A program made the position numbers and the translations under genes. The notes below the pieces were generated by a model that ran no database searches, was not told the DNA's origin, and saw nothing but the letters and a program-made list of their open reading frames with translations. A stretch of DNA of 10,846 nt from an uncultured Bacilli bacterium (GTDB taxonomy: Bacteria > Bacillota_I > Bacilli_A > RF39 > UBA660), in contig CANQFO010000033.1 of NCBI GenBank assembly GCA_947599755.1, forward strand, positions 1-10,846. Direction: 5' to 3'. Position 1 is the first letter of the stretch; every line of letters starts with the position of its first letter. Shown piece after piece: positions 1 through 7,062 of the stretch.

Positions 1-324
1 TAATTTTTTCTCCCATTCTCTCTTGCATTTAATTACTTTCTTACTTAAATAGACATTTACTTTTCATTCAACCCAAAGTGTAATCACTTTGTGATAAGGT
101 CATGTTAAATCTTTTTCTCCCTCAAAATAAAGAAAAAAGTCTTGATAAAAAAGAAATGAAAAAAGAAAAAAATTAAATTATATTAATACATCAATAAAAA
201 TTTAAGTTTTCTACAAATGGTAATAAACCAATACTCTTTTAAAAATATATCTTCTTATAAGGATTTACAATACCTAAATATTTCCCACAGAGATAAAAAT
301 TTTTCTTTAAATATTTAAATTTCA
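1..324. other. Gene-free AT-rich stretch at left edge
   Basis: No convincing coding region is visible here on either strand. The only clear structure is a perfect 7-bp inverted repeat, CAAAGTG-TAAT-CACTTTG, at 74-91. It is not followed by a T-run on either strand, so it does not look like a terminator; it could be an operator or a small RNA stem. A TATAAT hexamer read leftward lies at 177-182 but has no good -35 partner. The end next to the CDF gene (296-324) is AT palindromes such as TTTAAATATTTAAA, which might help end transcription of that gene but are not a convincing terminator. The stretch is probably leader or spacer for a leftward gene beyond the window. Confidence 0.4.
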
Positions 325-1200
325 TTAATCATTCTTTATTTCCATAGGATTAACATGAATAACTGTCAAATAAATTTCTGGAATTTTTACATCAATTTCC
401 TTTTCTAATTTATTAGCAATTTCATGACTTTCAAAAGTAGATAAATTACCATCTACATAAATAGTAAAAGAAATTTGATACTGATACCCAACAGGAGTAG
501 AATTAAAATGAATGATTTTTTTAATTTCAGGATATTGATCAATAATTTGATAAACTTTTTGTTTAGTATCTTCACTAATCGACGTATCCATTAAAATATC
601 ATAACTATCAATAAATAATCGAATAGCAGAGATAAAAATCCAAATAGCAATTAAAATTCCTACAATAGAATCAACAAAATAAATTCGATAAAATCCCAAA
701 ATATTAGCAACTAAGTTACAAGTAGTTAATACACAATCATTACGATGATCTTGATAATTAGCAGCAAGTAATATATTATGATATTTTTTATATAACGTAT
801 AAGTATAAAAAAATAAAGAAAATTTAATCATAATTGTGACACAACAAACAATAATTAACCAAATAGAAAAATGATAATTTAAGGGATTAAAAAAAGAAAG
901 GATAGAATTTTTCAATACTTGATAAGAAAGAAAACCCATCGCAATACTAATTAGCATTGAATAAACATATTCTGCTTTTCCATGTCCCAAATTATGATCA
1001 TTATCTTTAGGTTTAGAAGCAATATGATTTCCAATAAAAGTCATAATCGAAGAAAAAATATCTGAGGCACTATTAAAAGCATCCCCCAACATCGCCTGGC
1101 TATGAGTAAAAAATCCCACAATGCCTTTTATCAAACATAAAAAAAAATTTCCAAGCATTCCTAAAATACTAGCTCTTTTAATCGACTGAACCTTATTCAT
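325..1200 (-). CDS. Cation diffusion facilitator (CDF) family transporter, probably Mn2+ exporter
   Basis: This 291-residue membrane protein belongs to the CDF family of proton-coupled divalent metal exporters. Its N-terminal part carries membrane helices (about residues 10-32, 36-58, 80-100, 112-135, 160-195) and residues after about 205 form the usual cytoplasmic metal-binding domain. The transport site can be read directly: N43-S-A-S-D47 in TM2 and D151-H-R-N-D155 in TM5. Zinc members have Asp or His at the first position of TM2 and His in TM5; an N-D/D-D set resembles streptococcal MntE, so I infer manganese export. The ATG start has GAGGAGG about 10 bases upstream. It lies 50 bp downstream of mnmA on the same strand with no terminator between, so the two are probably co-transcribed. 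Family is certain; the metal is inference. Confidence 0.9.
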   Translation of the reverse strand: MNKVQSIKRASILGMLGNFFLCLIKGIVGFFTHSQAMLGDAFNSASDIFSSIMTFIGNHIASKPKDNDHNLGHGKAEYVYSMLISIAMGFLSYQVLKNSILSFFNPLNYHFSIWLIIVCCVTIMIKFSLFFYTYTLYKKYHNILLAANYQDHRNDCVLTTCNLVANILGFYRIYFVDSIVGILIAIWIFISAIRLFIDSYDILMDTSISEDTKQKVYQIIDQYPEIKKIIHFNSTPVGYQYQISFTIYVDGNLSTFESHEIANKLEKEIDVKIPEIYLTVIHVNPMEIKND

Positions 1201-1250
1201 AAAATAAATTCCTCCTCACAAAAAGTAAATAACTTAAACAGAAAAAAAGA

Positions 1251-2357
1251 TCACAAATACCAAAGTTTTTGCCCATCTTTTAAGACTTCTTTAATAATTC
1301 CCCCACCAAGACAAATATCACCATCATACAACACACAAGCTTGTCCTGGAGTAACTCGCTTTACACCTTGTGGATAAGAAACAAAAATTTCATTATTTTC
1401 CAAATATTTTATCGTAACAGGAACATCTTCTTGACGATATCGAAATTTCGCACAACAATGATCAACTTTTTCATCACTCAAAAAATTAACTTGATCAATA
1501 ATACAAGCATCAGAACATAAATATTCATTATCTTCTCCAATACAAACATACAAAATATTTTCTTTTAAATTCTTACCAACTACAAACATTCGATCTGATG
1601 TTCCACCTACATCTAATCCTCTCCTTTGACCAATAGTATAATACATAAGTCCAATATGAGAACCAACTACCTCATTAGTTTCAATATTCACCATTTGTCC
1701 AGGTTGATTAGGAAGATAATTCTTTAAAAAATTAGAAAAATTCCTCTCTCCAATAAAACAAATTCCCGTAGAATCTTTTTTTGAAGCAGTTTTTAATCCA
1801 TATTTTTCAGCTATTTTTCTAACATCTGACTTGATCATATCTCCAATAGGAAATAAAACATTTTGAAGTTGTTCCTTACTAACTTGTGACAAAAAATAAG
1901 TCTGATCCTTATTTTTATCAACAGCTTTTAATAACTTTCCATCTTTAAGTCGTGCATAATGTCCAGTAGCAATATAATCAGCTCCCAACTTTTTAGCTTC
2001 TTCAGCAAACATAGAAAATTTAATATATTTATTACACATAATATCTGGATTAGGAGTACGACCTCTTTTTAACTCATCTAAAAAATAAGTAAAAACATAA
2101 TCCCAATACTCTTGTACAAAATCTTTTCTATATAAAGGAATTCTCAATTGTTCACAAACAGCTAAAGCATCATTATAATCCTGTTCTTGTGGACAAATAC
2201 CAACCTTAGAAACAGGTGCACCCTCAAATTCTCCATCAAGGTAAGAATCCCAATTTCGCATAAACAAACCAATGACCTCATATCCAGCTTCTTTTAATTT
2301 AATAGCTGCAACACTACTATCTACTCCACCACTCATTCCAATAACTACTTTTTTCAT
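1251..2357 (-). CDS. mnmA: tRNA-specific 2-thiouridylase MnmA
   Basis: MnmA activates C2 of the wobble uridine (U34) in tRNA-Lys, -Glu and -Gln with ATP and adds sulfur to give s2U34, using sulfur relayed from a cysteine desulfurase. The 368-residue length is full for the family. The PP-loop SGGVDSS is at residues 9-15. The two catalytic cysteines are C108 (in NPDIMCNKYIKF) and C200 (in DSTGICFIGERNF), matching the B. subtilis and E. coli pattern. The Y-Y-T-I-G-Q-R-R-G-L motif of the central domain is also present, followed by the beta-barrel C-terminal domain. The start is ATG with a weak GGGTG ribosome site. It is the first gene of a likely two-gene unit with the CDF exporter and is divergent from the ygjV-like gene. 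Stop is TGA, which supports the standard genetic code. Confidence 0.97.
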   Translation of the reverse strand: MKKVVIGMSGGVDSSVAAIKLKEAGYEVIGLFMRNWDSYLDGEFEGAPVSKVGICPQEQDYNDALAVCEQLRIPLYRKDFVQEYWDYVFTYFLDELKRGRTPNPDIMCNKYIKFSMFAEEAKKLGADYIATGHYARLKDGKLLKAVDKNKDQTYFLSQVSKEQLQNVLFPIGDMIKSDVRKIAEKYGLKTASKKDSTGICFIGERNFSNFLKNYLPNQPGQMVNIETNEVVGSHIGLMYYTIGQRRGLDVGGTSDRMFVVGKNLKENILYVCIGEDNEYLCSDACIIDQVNFLSDEKVDHCCAKFRYRQEDVPVTIKYLENNEIFVSYPQGVKRVTPGQACVLYDGDICLGGGIIKEVLKDGQKLWYL

Positions 2358-2462
2358 AATTCACCCACTATAATCAATTTTTTTTATAAAAGTAACCATA
2401 CCACTACAAACATCATAGATTATATCATAAAAAAATAAAACAATACAATAAATATCACAATC

Positions 2463-2491
2463 TAAACAAGAAAAAATTTTCCTAATATAAT
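2463..2491 (+). promoter_or_regulatory. Possible sigma-A promoter of the ygjV-like gene
   Basis: TAAACA (2463-2468, 4 of 6 matches to TTGACA), a 17-bp spacer and a perfect TATAAT (2486-2491). Transcription would start near 2498, placing the Shine-Dalgarno sequence at the very 5' end of the message. The surroundings are so AT-rich that the match may be chance. Confidence 0.35.
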
Positions 2492-2502
2492 AATATAAAG
2501 GA

Positions 2503-3021
2503 GTGGTTTTTATTTTTATTATTGCCCAAATAATTGGCTTAATAGCCTTTTCAAATTCTTTATTAGCCTATCACAAAAAAACAAAACAAAAAATTTTATT
2601 CCAAACAATAATTGCAAATACACTAAACTTAATTCACTATTTATTATTAGGAGCATATAGTGGATTCATCACAAAAATCATTGCATTAATAAGAGATTCA
2701 TTAATTATCATCAAAGAAAAAACAAAGAAAAGGCTAAATATAATCCTGTTCATATTGATCTCAATTTACCTAATTTTTTGTTATAAAATACATTCACCCC
2801 TCTATTCAACTATCCCCTTTATTGCCGCATTAATTTATACTATCCCAGCCTGGAATGGAAACGATAAAACAGTAAGAAAAGCTGCCTTAATTAGCTACCT
2901 TTTATGGCTAACCTACAGTATCTTTATCACTTCCATATCAGGAATACTATCATATAGTATCTCAATCATTTCAACTTCAATTGCTATAACAAAATATAAC
3001 CAAAAAAAATTTAAACTATAA
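2503..3021 (+). CDS. YgjV-like small multi-pass membrane protein
   Basis: A hydrophobic protein of 169-172 residues with about six membrane segments and short charged loops. It resembles the YgjV family of inner-membrane proteins of unknown function: an N-terminal I-A-Q-x-x-G-x-I-A-F segment, a central L-L-G-A-Y-S-G-F segment and a later helix pair. Similar folds occur in SemiSWEET-like transporters, but no transport activity can be read from the sequence. The start is unusual. GTG at 2503 overlaps the Shine-Dalgarno AAAGGAG itself, so it is badly placed; an in-frame ATT at 2512 has normal spacing and aligns better with E. coli YgjV's N terminus. I list the conventional GTG. The gene is the only plus-strand gene in the left half, and its stop overlaps the trxA stop by 6 bp, tail to tail. 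Confidence 0.75.
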   Translation: MVFIFIIAQIIGLIAFSNSLLAYHKKTKQKILFQTIIANTLNLIHYLLLGAYSGFITKIIALIRDSLIIIKEKTKKRLNIILFILISIYLIFCYKIHSPLYSTIPFIAALIYTIPAWNGNDKTVRKAALISYLLWLTYSIFITSISGILSYSISIISTSIAITKYNQKKFKL

Positions 3022-3327
3022 ACGATCAATCATCTGTAAAATCTCATCTTTCGTTTTAAAACCAATAGATTTTTCTTTCAATACACCATCTTCAAAAAGA
3101 AGAAGTGTAGGAATAGACATAATTCCATATTTCTTAGCAATTTTCTCTGCTTGATCAACATTTAATTGATAAAATAAACAATCACTTCTATCCGAAGCAA
3201 TTTCATGAATAATAGGAGAAATCATCTTACAAGGACCACACCAAGGAGCATAACAATCAACTAAAACCTTCCCCTTTGAACTTAACACTAAATCAAAATC
3301 ATTTTCTTTCATTTCCAAAACAGCCAT
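3016..3327 (-). CDS. trxA: Thioredoxin
   Basis: A 103-residue cytoplasmic thioredoxin, the normal length for the family. The redox motif W29-C-G-P-C33 sits in the usual D-C-Y-A-P-W-C-G-P-C-K context and the cis-proline is P73 in M-S-I-P-T. It reduces disulfides on target proteins using electrons from thioredoxin reductase. The ATG start is preceded by AGGAAGGTG. It lies 30 bp downstream of a thioredoxin-fold lipoprotein on the same strand, so they are likely co-expressed and may work as a cytoplasmic and an extracytoplasmic thiol pair; that link is inference. Its stop overlaps the convergent ygjV-like gene by 6 bp, leaving no room for an intergenic terminator. Confidence 0.95.
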   Translation of the reverse strand: MAVLEMKENDFDLVLSSKGKVLVDCYAPWCGPCKMISPIIHEIASDRSDCLFYQLNVDQAEKIAKKYGIMSIPTLLLFEDGVLKEKSIGFKTKDEILQMIDRL

Positions 3328-3357
3328 AATTTTTCACCTTCCTATTGATAATATACT

Positions 3358-4065
3358 TTAACAACTCTTCTCATTAGAACAAGTATTTTTTTCATCAAGA
3401 CACTCAAGTGTACATTTAAATTTATTATACGTATCCTGAATCATTTCATCACTAAGTTTCATATAAGAATCAGTTTGCTTTTGACTAATACCTGTTTCAA
3501 TTTTTTTAGGTATACCATGAACTACACTAATAACATTAGGCGCATAAATTCGTTTTTCTCCTGTAGAAACACTATGATTTAAATCATCAGTTAATTCATA
3601 ATCACTCAAAACAGAATCAAATTGAGATAATAACTGATAATAACCATTACTTCCCTTTTTTTCTGTATAAACTTCTCCATTCTGATCCAAAGCTAAAATA
3701 TCACGAATTTCTTGAATATCAACATAATAAATTTGAGAAAGTTTTAAATCTGAACAAACATCGATCAAAGTAGGAACTACACTTCGACACCATGGACAAG
3801 AAGAATAACCAAAATAAACAGCAAAAGTTTTTTGTTCCTCCATTTTTTGCACAATTTCTGAAGCAGTAGCATAAACAAAAGGATTATCCTCTTTAATCTT
3901 TATTTTACGATAGTCTTTTCCAACATCGTTAGATTTCCCATTCAATTTTTCATATTCATTTTTAAACTTTAAAGCATCAGTCATTACTTCTTTTTTTACC
4001 CCACACCCAGTAATAATCAAACTAAAAATAAATAAAACACTAACAAATAGCACTTTCTTTTTCAT
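3358..4065 (-). CDS. Thioredoxin-fold lipoprotein with CPWC motif
   Basis: A 235-residue predicted lipoprotein anchored on the outer face of the membrane. Residues 1-21 form a signal peptide with lipobox I-T-G-C21. A thioredoxin-like domain follows: the active-site-like motif C90-P-W-C93 in F-G-Y-S-S-C-P-W-C-R, and a probable cis-proline P176 in Y-A-P-N. Between these is an insertion of about 60 residues compared with classical thioredoxins. The last 18 residues hold four cysteines (C218, C222, C229, C235), and C104 is an extra cysteine in the domain. It resembles thiol-disulfide oxidoreductases annotated as bacteriocin-transport accessory-like proteins in gut Firmicutes. Its partner is unknown. 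GGAGG precedes the ATG at good distance, and trxA follows 30 bp downstream, so the pair is probably one operon. Redox function is inferred from motif and neighbour. Confidence 0.85.
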   Translation of the reverse strand: MKKKVLFVSVLFIFSLIITGCGVKKEVMTDALKFKNEYEKLNGKSNDVGKDYRKIKIKEDNPFVYATASEIVQKMEEQKTFAVYFGYSSCPWCRSVVPTLIDVCSDLKLSQIYYVDIQEIRDILALDQNGEVYTEKKGSNGYYQLLSQFDSVLSDYELTDDLNHSVSTGEKRIYAPNVISVVHGIPKKIETGISQKQTDSYMKLSDEMIQDTYNKFKCTLECLDEKNTCSNEKSC

Positions 4066-4172
4066 TAAAATACTTCCTCCACTTCTTGCTAATTTAAATC
4101 AATATCACATCACATCATATTTACAAGAAAAATAAATAAATTCATTAATTTAAACTTATCTACCTCTTTACC

Positions 4173-4201
4173 ATCATACCATATTTTAAAAAAAATGAAA
4201 A
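4173..4201 (-). promoter_or_regulatory. Possible promoter for the lipoprotein-trxA unit
   Basis: On the minus strand, TTTTCA (4196-4201), a 17-bp spacer and an extended -10, TG-G-TATGAT (hexamer 4173-4178). The predicted start near 4166 leaves a leader of about 100 nt. The -35 is weak and overlaps a small ATGAA/TTCAT palindrome plus T-run, which may be a poor terminator for the upstream ttcA-like gene. Confidence 0.35.
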
Positions 4202-4213
4202 TTCATATTTTTA

Positions 4214-5047
4214 TTAATGAAAAAAATCATCATAATCATCAAGAAAACTATGATATATTCCTCCCTTTTTCGTACCTAAAACACAATCCAGATTAACATT
4301 ATCCAAAGCCTTAAAAATATGAAATTCAATATTTGGATTCACACATTTCAATTGTTGAATTAATTTTTTAACCTCAATCCTCTTACTAACTCCATCATCA
4401 ACTAAAGAACACTTTTCAGTAAATCGACAAGCACACTGAATAAATTCTAACTGATTAAATCTTTTCCATGCAAGAATAGCTTCTTCCCTAACAAGATATA
4501 ATGGTCGAATAAGTTCTAATCCCAAAAAATTTTCACTATGAAGCTTAGGCATCATCGTTTTAATCTCTGCTCCATAAAACATAGAAAGAAGACTTGTTTC
4601 AATAACATCATTAAAATGATGCCCTAAAGCAATTTTATTACATCCCAATTCTTGAGCTCTATGATACAAAAAACCTCTACGCATTCTAGCACATAAATAA
4701 CAAGGACTTTTTTCGACATGAGAAACAATATCAAAAATATCACTTTTAAAAATTTCTATGGGAATATTTAAAAGTTCAGCATTTTTCTTAATAATATCTA
4801 AGTTTTGTTTCTGATATCCTGGATCCATGACAACATACTTTGCTTCAAATTTAAATTTTCCATGAGCAATCAACTCTTGAATACATTTTGCCAAAAGAAA
4901 AGAATCTTTGCCACCACTAATACAAACCATAATTCGATCATTTTCACAAATCAATTCATATTGAGAAACAGCTCGAACAAATTTACTCCAAATTTCTTTT
5001 CTAAATTTTTTTATAATACTTTTTTCAATTTCTAAATATTTTTCCAT
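4214..5047 (-). CDS. TtcA-like PP-loop tRNA thiolation protein
   Basis: A 277-residue ATP-pyrophosphatase of the TtcA group. TtcA thiolates C32 of certain tRNAs (s2C32) by adenylating the base and using a 4Fe-4S cluster. The PP-loop S-G-G-K-D-S is at residues 44-49; the cluster-type motif C116-Y-L-C119-A-R-M-R-R-G is typical of TtcA, and C205/C207 in Q-C-A-C-R-F-T-E-K-C may supply the third ligand. A-L-G-H-H-F-N-D-V-I-E-T (about 140-151) is the second family signature. GAGGAG lies 8 bases before the ATG. The gene appears to be transcribed alone. With mnmA it is the second tRNA-thiolation gene in this window. Family placement is firm; the exact modified nucleotide in this organism is not shown by sequence and other COG0037 substrates remain possible. 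Confidence 0.85.
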   Translation of the reverse strand: MEKYLEIEKSIIKKFRKEIWSKFVRAVSQYELICENDRIMVCISGGKDSFLLAKCIQELIAHGKFKFEAKYVVMDPGYQKQNLDIIKKNAELLNIPIEIFKSDIFDIVSHVEKSPCYLCARMRRGFLYHRAQELGCNKIALGHHFNDVIETSLLSMFYGAEIKTMMPKLHSENFLGLELIRPLYLVREEAILAWKRFNQLEFIQCACRFTEKCSLVDDGVSKRIEVKKLIQQLKCVNPNIEFHIFKALDNVNLDCVLGTKKGGIYHSFLDDYDDFFH

Positions 5048-5139
5048 AGATTAACTCCTCAATAAAACTAAAATTAAAATAAAGATCATGACTCAAAACA
5101 TCCTTGGTGAAAAATAAAAAAAAAACAAAACTTTAGAAA

Positions 5140-5168
5140 AATATAATTCAATCATACAAAATAGTCTA
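5140..5168 (-). promoter_or_regulatory. Possible sigma-A promoter of the ttcA-like gene
   Basis: Minus-strand TAGACT (5163-5168), 17-bp spacer and TATATT (5140-5145). This would leave a leader of about 86 nt. Only moderate consensus matches in very AT-rich sequence. Confidence 0.3.
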
Positions 5169-5203
5169 TTCTCTATTTCAAAAATAAAAAAGAATAAGAA
5201 AAT

Positions 5204-5232
5204 AAAAAAAGAGACCCTTATATTTCAAGGGT
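5204..5232 (-). terminator. Rho-independent terminator of tRNA-Leu
   Basis: Read leftward, ACCCTT-GAAATAT-AAGGGT (5214-5232) forms a hairpin followed by CTC and a run of seven T (5204-5210). It begins 15 bp after the tRNA 3' end, so it ends the tRNA transcript. Confidence 0.85.
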
Positions 5233-5246
5233 TTAATCAACATATT

Positions 5247-5333
5247 TGGTGCTCATATCCGGAGTCGAACCGGAACTCTCTTTCGAAAAATTGATTTTGA
5301 GTCAATCGCGTCTACCAATTCCGCCATATGAGC
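5247..5333 (-). tRNA. tRNA-Leu (anticodon CAA)
   Basis: An 87-nt class II tRNA including an encoded CCA (5247-5249). The 7-bp acceptor stem is GCTCATA (5327-5333) pairing with TATGAGC (5251-5257), and the discriminator base is A. The anticodon stem ATTGA/TCAAT closes loop CTCAAAA, giving anticodon CAA, which reads UUG leucine codons. The T arm is TCCGG-TTCGACT-CCGGA. A long variable arm of the U-rich stem, GAAA loop and GAGAG type is present, as expected for leucine tRNA. It has its own promoter and terminator and is a single-gene unit between ttcA-like and scpB. Confidence 0.97.
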
Positions 5334-5344
5334 AGTACAAAAAG

Positions 5345-5372
5345 ATTATATCATATTTTGATTAAGTTGCAA
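5345..5372 (-). promoter_or_regulatory. Extended -10 promoter of tRNA-Leu
   Basis: Minus strand: TTGCAA (5367-5372), 16-bp spacer, and TG-A-TATAAT with a perfect -10 at 5345-5350. The expected start, near 5338, is about 5 nt before the mature tRNA 5' end, fitting a short processed leader. Confidence 0.8.
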
Positions 5373-5417
5373 TCTTTTTTTCTTTAGAAGAAGTGAAATT
5401 TTTTAAAATTGTAATTT

Positions 5418-5445
5418 AAAAAAAGAAGTGCACAATTGTTGTGCA
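5418..5445 (-). terminator. Rho-independent terminator of scpAB
   Basis: Perfect 7-bp stem TGCACAA-CAA-TTGTGCA (5429-5445, read leftward), followed by CTTC and seven T (5418-5424). It lies 33 bp after the scpB stop. Confidence 0.8.
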
Positions 5446-5477
5446 ATAAGTTTTATAATCTCTCTTAATTTTTTCTA

Positions 5478-6059
5478 TTAACCCAATTCATTTTGATCAC
5501 GATACTTGGATTGATAAAGATCAGTTTCTAAATCAATTTCCTCATCATCTTTTAAAAATTGCCGGATATCAGGCAAATCTTCAATAGTAGCCAACCCAAA
5601 ATAATCTAAAAATTCATTTGTTGTTTGATACAAAATAGGTCTACCAGGCAAATCACTTCGTCCAACTTCTTTAACAAACCCTTTAGCTACTAATTTACGA
5701 ATAATTTGCGTACTACCAACACCACGCAATTCATCAACTTTTACTCGGGTAATTGGTTCATTATAAGCAATAATAGCAAGAGTTTCCAAAGCAGGTTGAG
5801 TTAAAACATTTGAAGAAGGAGTTTCAATTAGTTTTTGATAATAATTTCGATGTTCAGACTTAGTAGTAAGTTTAAATCGATTCCCTAAAAAATCAATTCT
5901 AACTCCTCTACTATCATCTTCATAATCATGTTTCAATGAGCGTAATAATTCTTGAGCATCCAAATTATTGATAGATAAAATATCTTCAATTTGATCCATA
6001 GTAAGTCCCTCTTCCCCAACAACAAATAAAAGTCCTTCTAATACTGCCTTATTCTGCAT
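5478..6059 (-). CDS. scpB: Segregation and condensation protein B (ScpB)
   Basis: A 193-residue protein of two winged-helix domains that binds as a dimer to the kleisin ScpA in the Smc-ScpAB complex, which organises newly replicated chromosome arms. Recognisable segments are the N-terminal K-A-V-L-E-G-L-L-F-V-V-G-E-E-G-L-T, the central T-Q-P-A-L-E-T-L-A-I-I-A-Y-N-E-P-I-T-R, and V-G-R-S-D-L-P-G-R-P-I-L-Y-Q-T-T-x-E-F-L-D-Y-F-G near the end, all hallmarks of ScpB. The reading frame stays open 45 bases further upstream, but ATG at 6059 is chosen because GAGGTGG lies just before it and the protein then begins like ScpB relatives. It overlaps the end of scpA by 11 bp, so the two are translationally coupled. 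Confidence 0.95.
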   Translation of the reverse strand: MQNKAVLEGLLFVVGEEGLTMDQIEDILSINNLDAQELLRSLKHDYEDDSRGVRIDFLGNRFKLTTKSEHRNYYQKLIETPSSNVLTQPALETLAIIAYNEPITRVKVDELRGVGSTQIIRKLVAKGFVKEVGRSDLPGRPILYQTTNEFLDYFGLATIEDLPDIRQFLKDDEEIDLETDLYQSKYRDQNELG

Positions 6060-6783
6060 ATGCCACCTCACAAATAATCTCATCAAAATTATTATTCTGA
6101 ACAATCACTAATTCTTGATTTTTAGCCATCTCTAAAATTGCCAAAAACGTAGCAACAATATACTCCTTAGAAACAACCGGAAACAATTCAAAAAAAGAAA
6201 CTTTTCCTCCCTTTTCCTTTAACAATTTTCGAATATCATGACGTCTAGAAGTAACCGTAATTTCCTTCATTGTAACTTTTGTATTTAATGGTTTAGTTGC
6301 ATTTTTTCGTTCCAAATACCCTCGAAAAGCCAAAATTAAATCATCCAAATTAACATCTCCACAAAATTGAATATCCGAAAAATTCACATACTTTTGAAAA
6401 GAATCAGGAGTCTTTGTATAAATTTCTTTACGAACATTTTCTTTATCTTGTAAAACTTTAGTAATTTCTTTATATGCCTGATATTCCAACAAACGATGAA
6501 CAAGTTGAGACCGAGGATCATCTATTTCTTCTAAATCTTCTTCCAAAATTTTTTCATGAGGAAGCAATAATTTAGACTTAATTTCCAACAATTCCGAAGC
6601 CAAAACTAAATATTCGCTAGCAATTTCCAAATTCATCTTTTCCTGTTGAGACAAATAAGCCATATATTGATCAGTAATTTTTTCAACTTCAATATTCATA
6701 ATATCCATTTTATTTTGCTTAATTAAATGAAGCAAAAGATCCAAAGGCCCCGAAAACTCATTGAGCTTAAATTCTATATCCAC
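6049..6783 (-). CDS. scpA: Segregation and condensation protein A (ScpA, kleisin)
   Basis: A 244-residue kleisin that bridges the Smc head and neck and recruits ScpB. The N-terminal signature F-S-G-P-L-D-L-L-L-H-L-I (about residues 10-21) is typical, and the C-terminal winged helix that binds the Smc head (T-S-R-R-H-D-I-R-K-L-L onward) is present. The start is taken as GTG at 6783: GGAG lies 9 bases upstream, whereas TTG at 6789 would be only 3 bases from it, and with GTG the distance to the GPLDLLL motif matches B. subtilis ScpA. It is the first gene of the scpA-scpB unit, with a promoter immediately upstream and a terminator after scpB. Confidence 0.95.
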   Translation of the reverse strand: MDIEFKLNEFSGPLDLLLHLIKQNKMDIMNIEVEKITDQYMAYLSQQEKMNLEIASEYLVLASELLEIKSKLLLPHEKILEEDLEEIDDPRSQLVHRLLEYQAYKEITKVLQDKENVRKEIYTKTPDSFQKYVNFSDIQFCGDVNLDDLILAFRGYLERKNATKPLNTKVTMKEITVTSRRHDIRKLLKEKGGKVSFFELFPVVSKEYIVATFLAILEMAKNQELVIVQNNNFDEIICEVAYAE

Positions 6784-6807
6784 AATCAATCACTCCGAAC
6801 TATAAAA

Positions 6808-6837
6808 ATTATACCATAAGAACATATTTCTCTGCAA
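6808..6837 (-). promoter_or_regulatory. Sigma-A promoter of scpAB
   Basis: Minus strand: TTGCAG (6832-6837), 18-bp spacer, then TG-G-TATAAT, a perfect extended -10 at 6808-6813. The expected start near 6801 leaves a leader of about 18 nt holding the GGAG ribosome site. Confidence 0.7.
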
Positions 6838-6926
6838 ATTCAAAAAAGAAAAATCAAACAAAATGCATCAACGACTCATTAATATTCATATTTTTATTTA
6901 GCATAACCTAACACTTCCACAAAATA

Positions 6927-6953
6927 AATACTTTTTCTTTAAAAAATAGTATT
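6927..6953. repeat. Inverted repeat between divergent promoters
   Basis: AATACT (6927-6932) and AGTATT (6948-6953) are perfect inverted arms, and inner TTTT/AAAA bases can extend the stem. It sits between the scpAB promoter and the promoter of the RNHCP gene. It could be an operator or be a chance palindrome in AT-rich DNA. The rest of the 6838-6970 spacer shows nothing I recognise. Confidence 0.3.
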
Positions 6954-6971
6954 GAACATCAATTCCCATAA

Positions 6972-7000
6972 TTCACATCTTAAACTATAGATGATATAAT
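6972..7000 (+). promoter_or_regulatory. Sigma-A promoter of the RNHCP gene
   Basis: TTCACA (6972-6977, 5 of 6 matches), 17-bp spacer and a perfect extended -10, TG-A-TATAAT (hexamer 6995-7000). Start expected near 7007, leaving a leader of about 56 nt. Confidence 0.75.
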
Positions 7001-7022
7001 AAAAACAAATAAATAAAAAAAG

Positions 7023-7062
7023 AAAGGAGCTTTTCACTTTTTCTAAAAAGCGAACAATAAAC
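7023..7062 (+). promoter_or_regulatory. Distant Shine-Dalgarno plus hairpin in RNHCP leader
   Basis: AAAGGAG (7023-7029) is a strong ribosome site but lies 33 bases before the ATG at 7063, and no ATG, GTG or TTG in frame is closer. GCTTTT (7029-7034) can pair with AAAAGC (7046-7051), which would leave about 11 bases between hairpin and start codon and restore workable spacing. An alternative smaller stem uses CTTTT/AAAAG at 7037-7050. The structure is inference. Confidence 0.4.

Noticed and set aside
68..103. An 11-codon leftward reading frame (ATG at 103) with GAGGGAG upstream in the left gene-free stretch
   Set aside because: The ribosome site is about 13 bases away, the peptide is tiny and not recognisable, and the frame covers the inverted repeat; chance is as likely.
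4711..4717. A further TGTCGAA (Spo0A-box core) on the minus strand
   Set aside because: Inside the ttcA-like coding sequence and not near any gene start; probably chance.
4805..5035. Plus-strand open frame opposite the ttcA-like gene
   Set aside because: Lies wholly inside a well-supported gene on the other strand, has low-complexity Phe/Asn-rich composition and no ribosome site.
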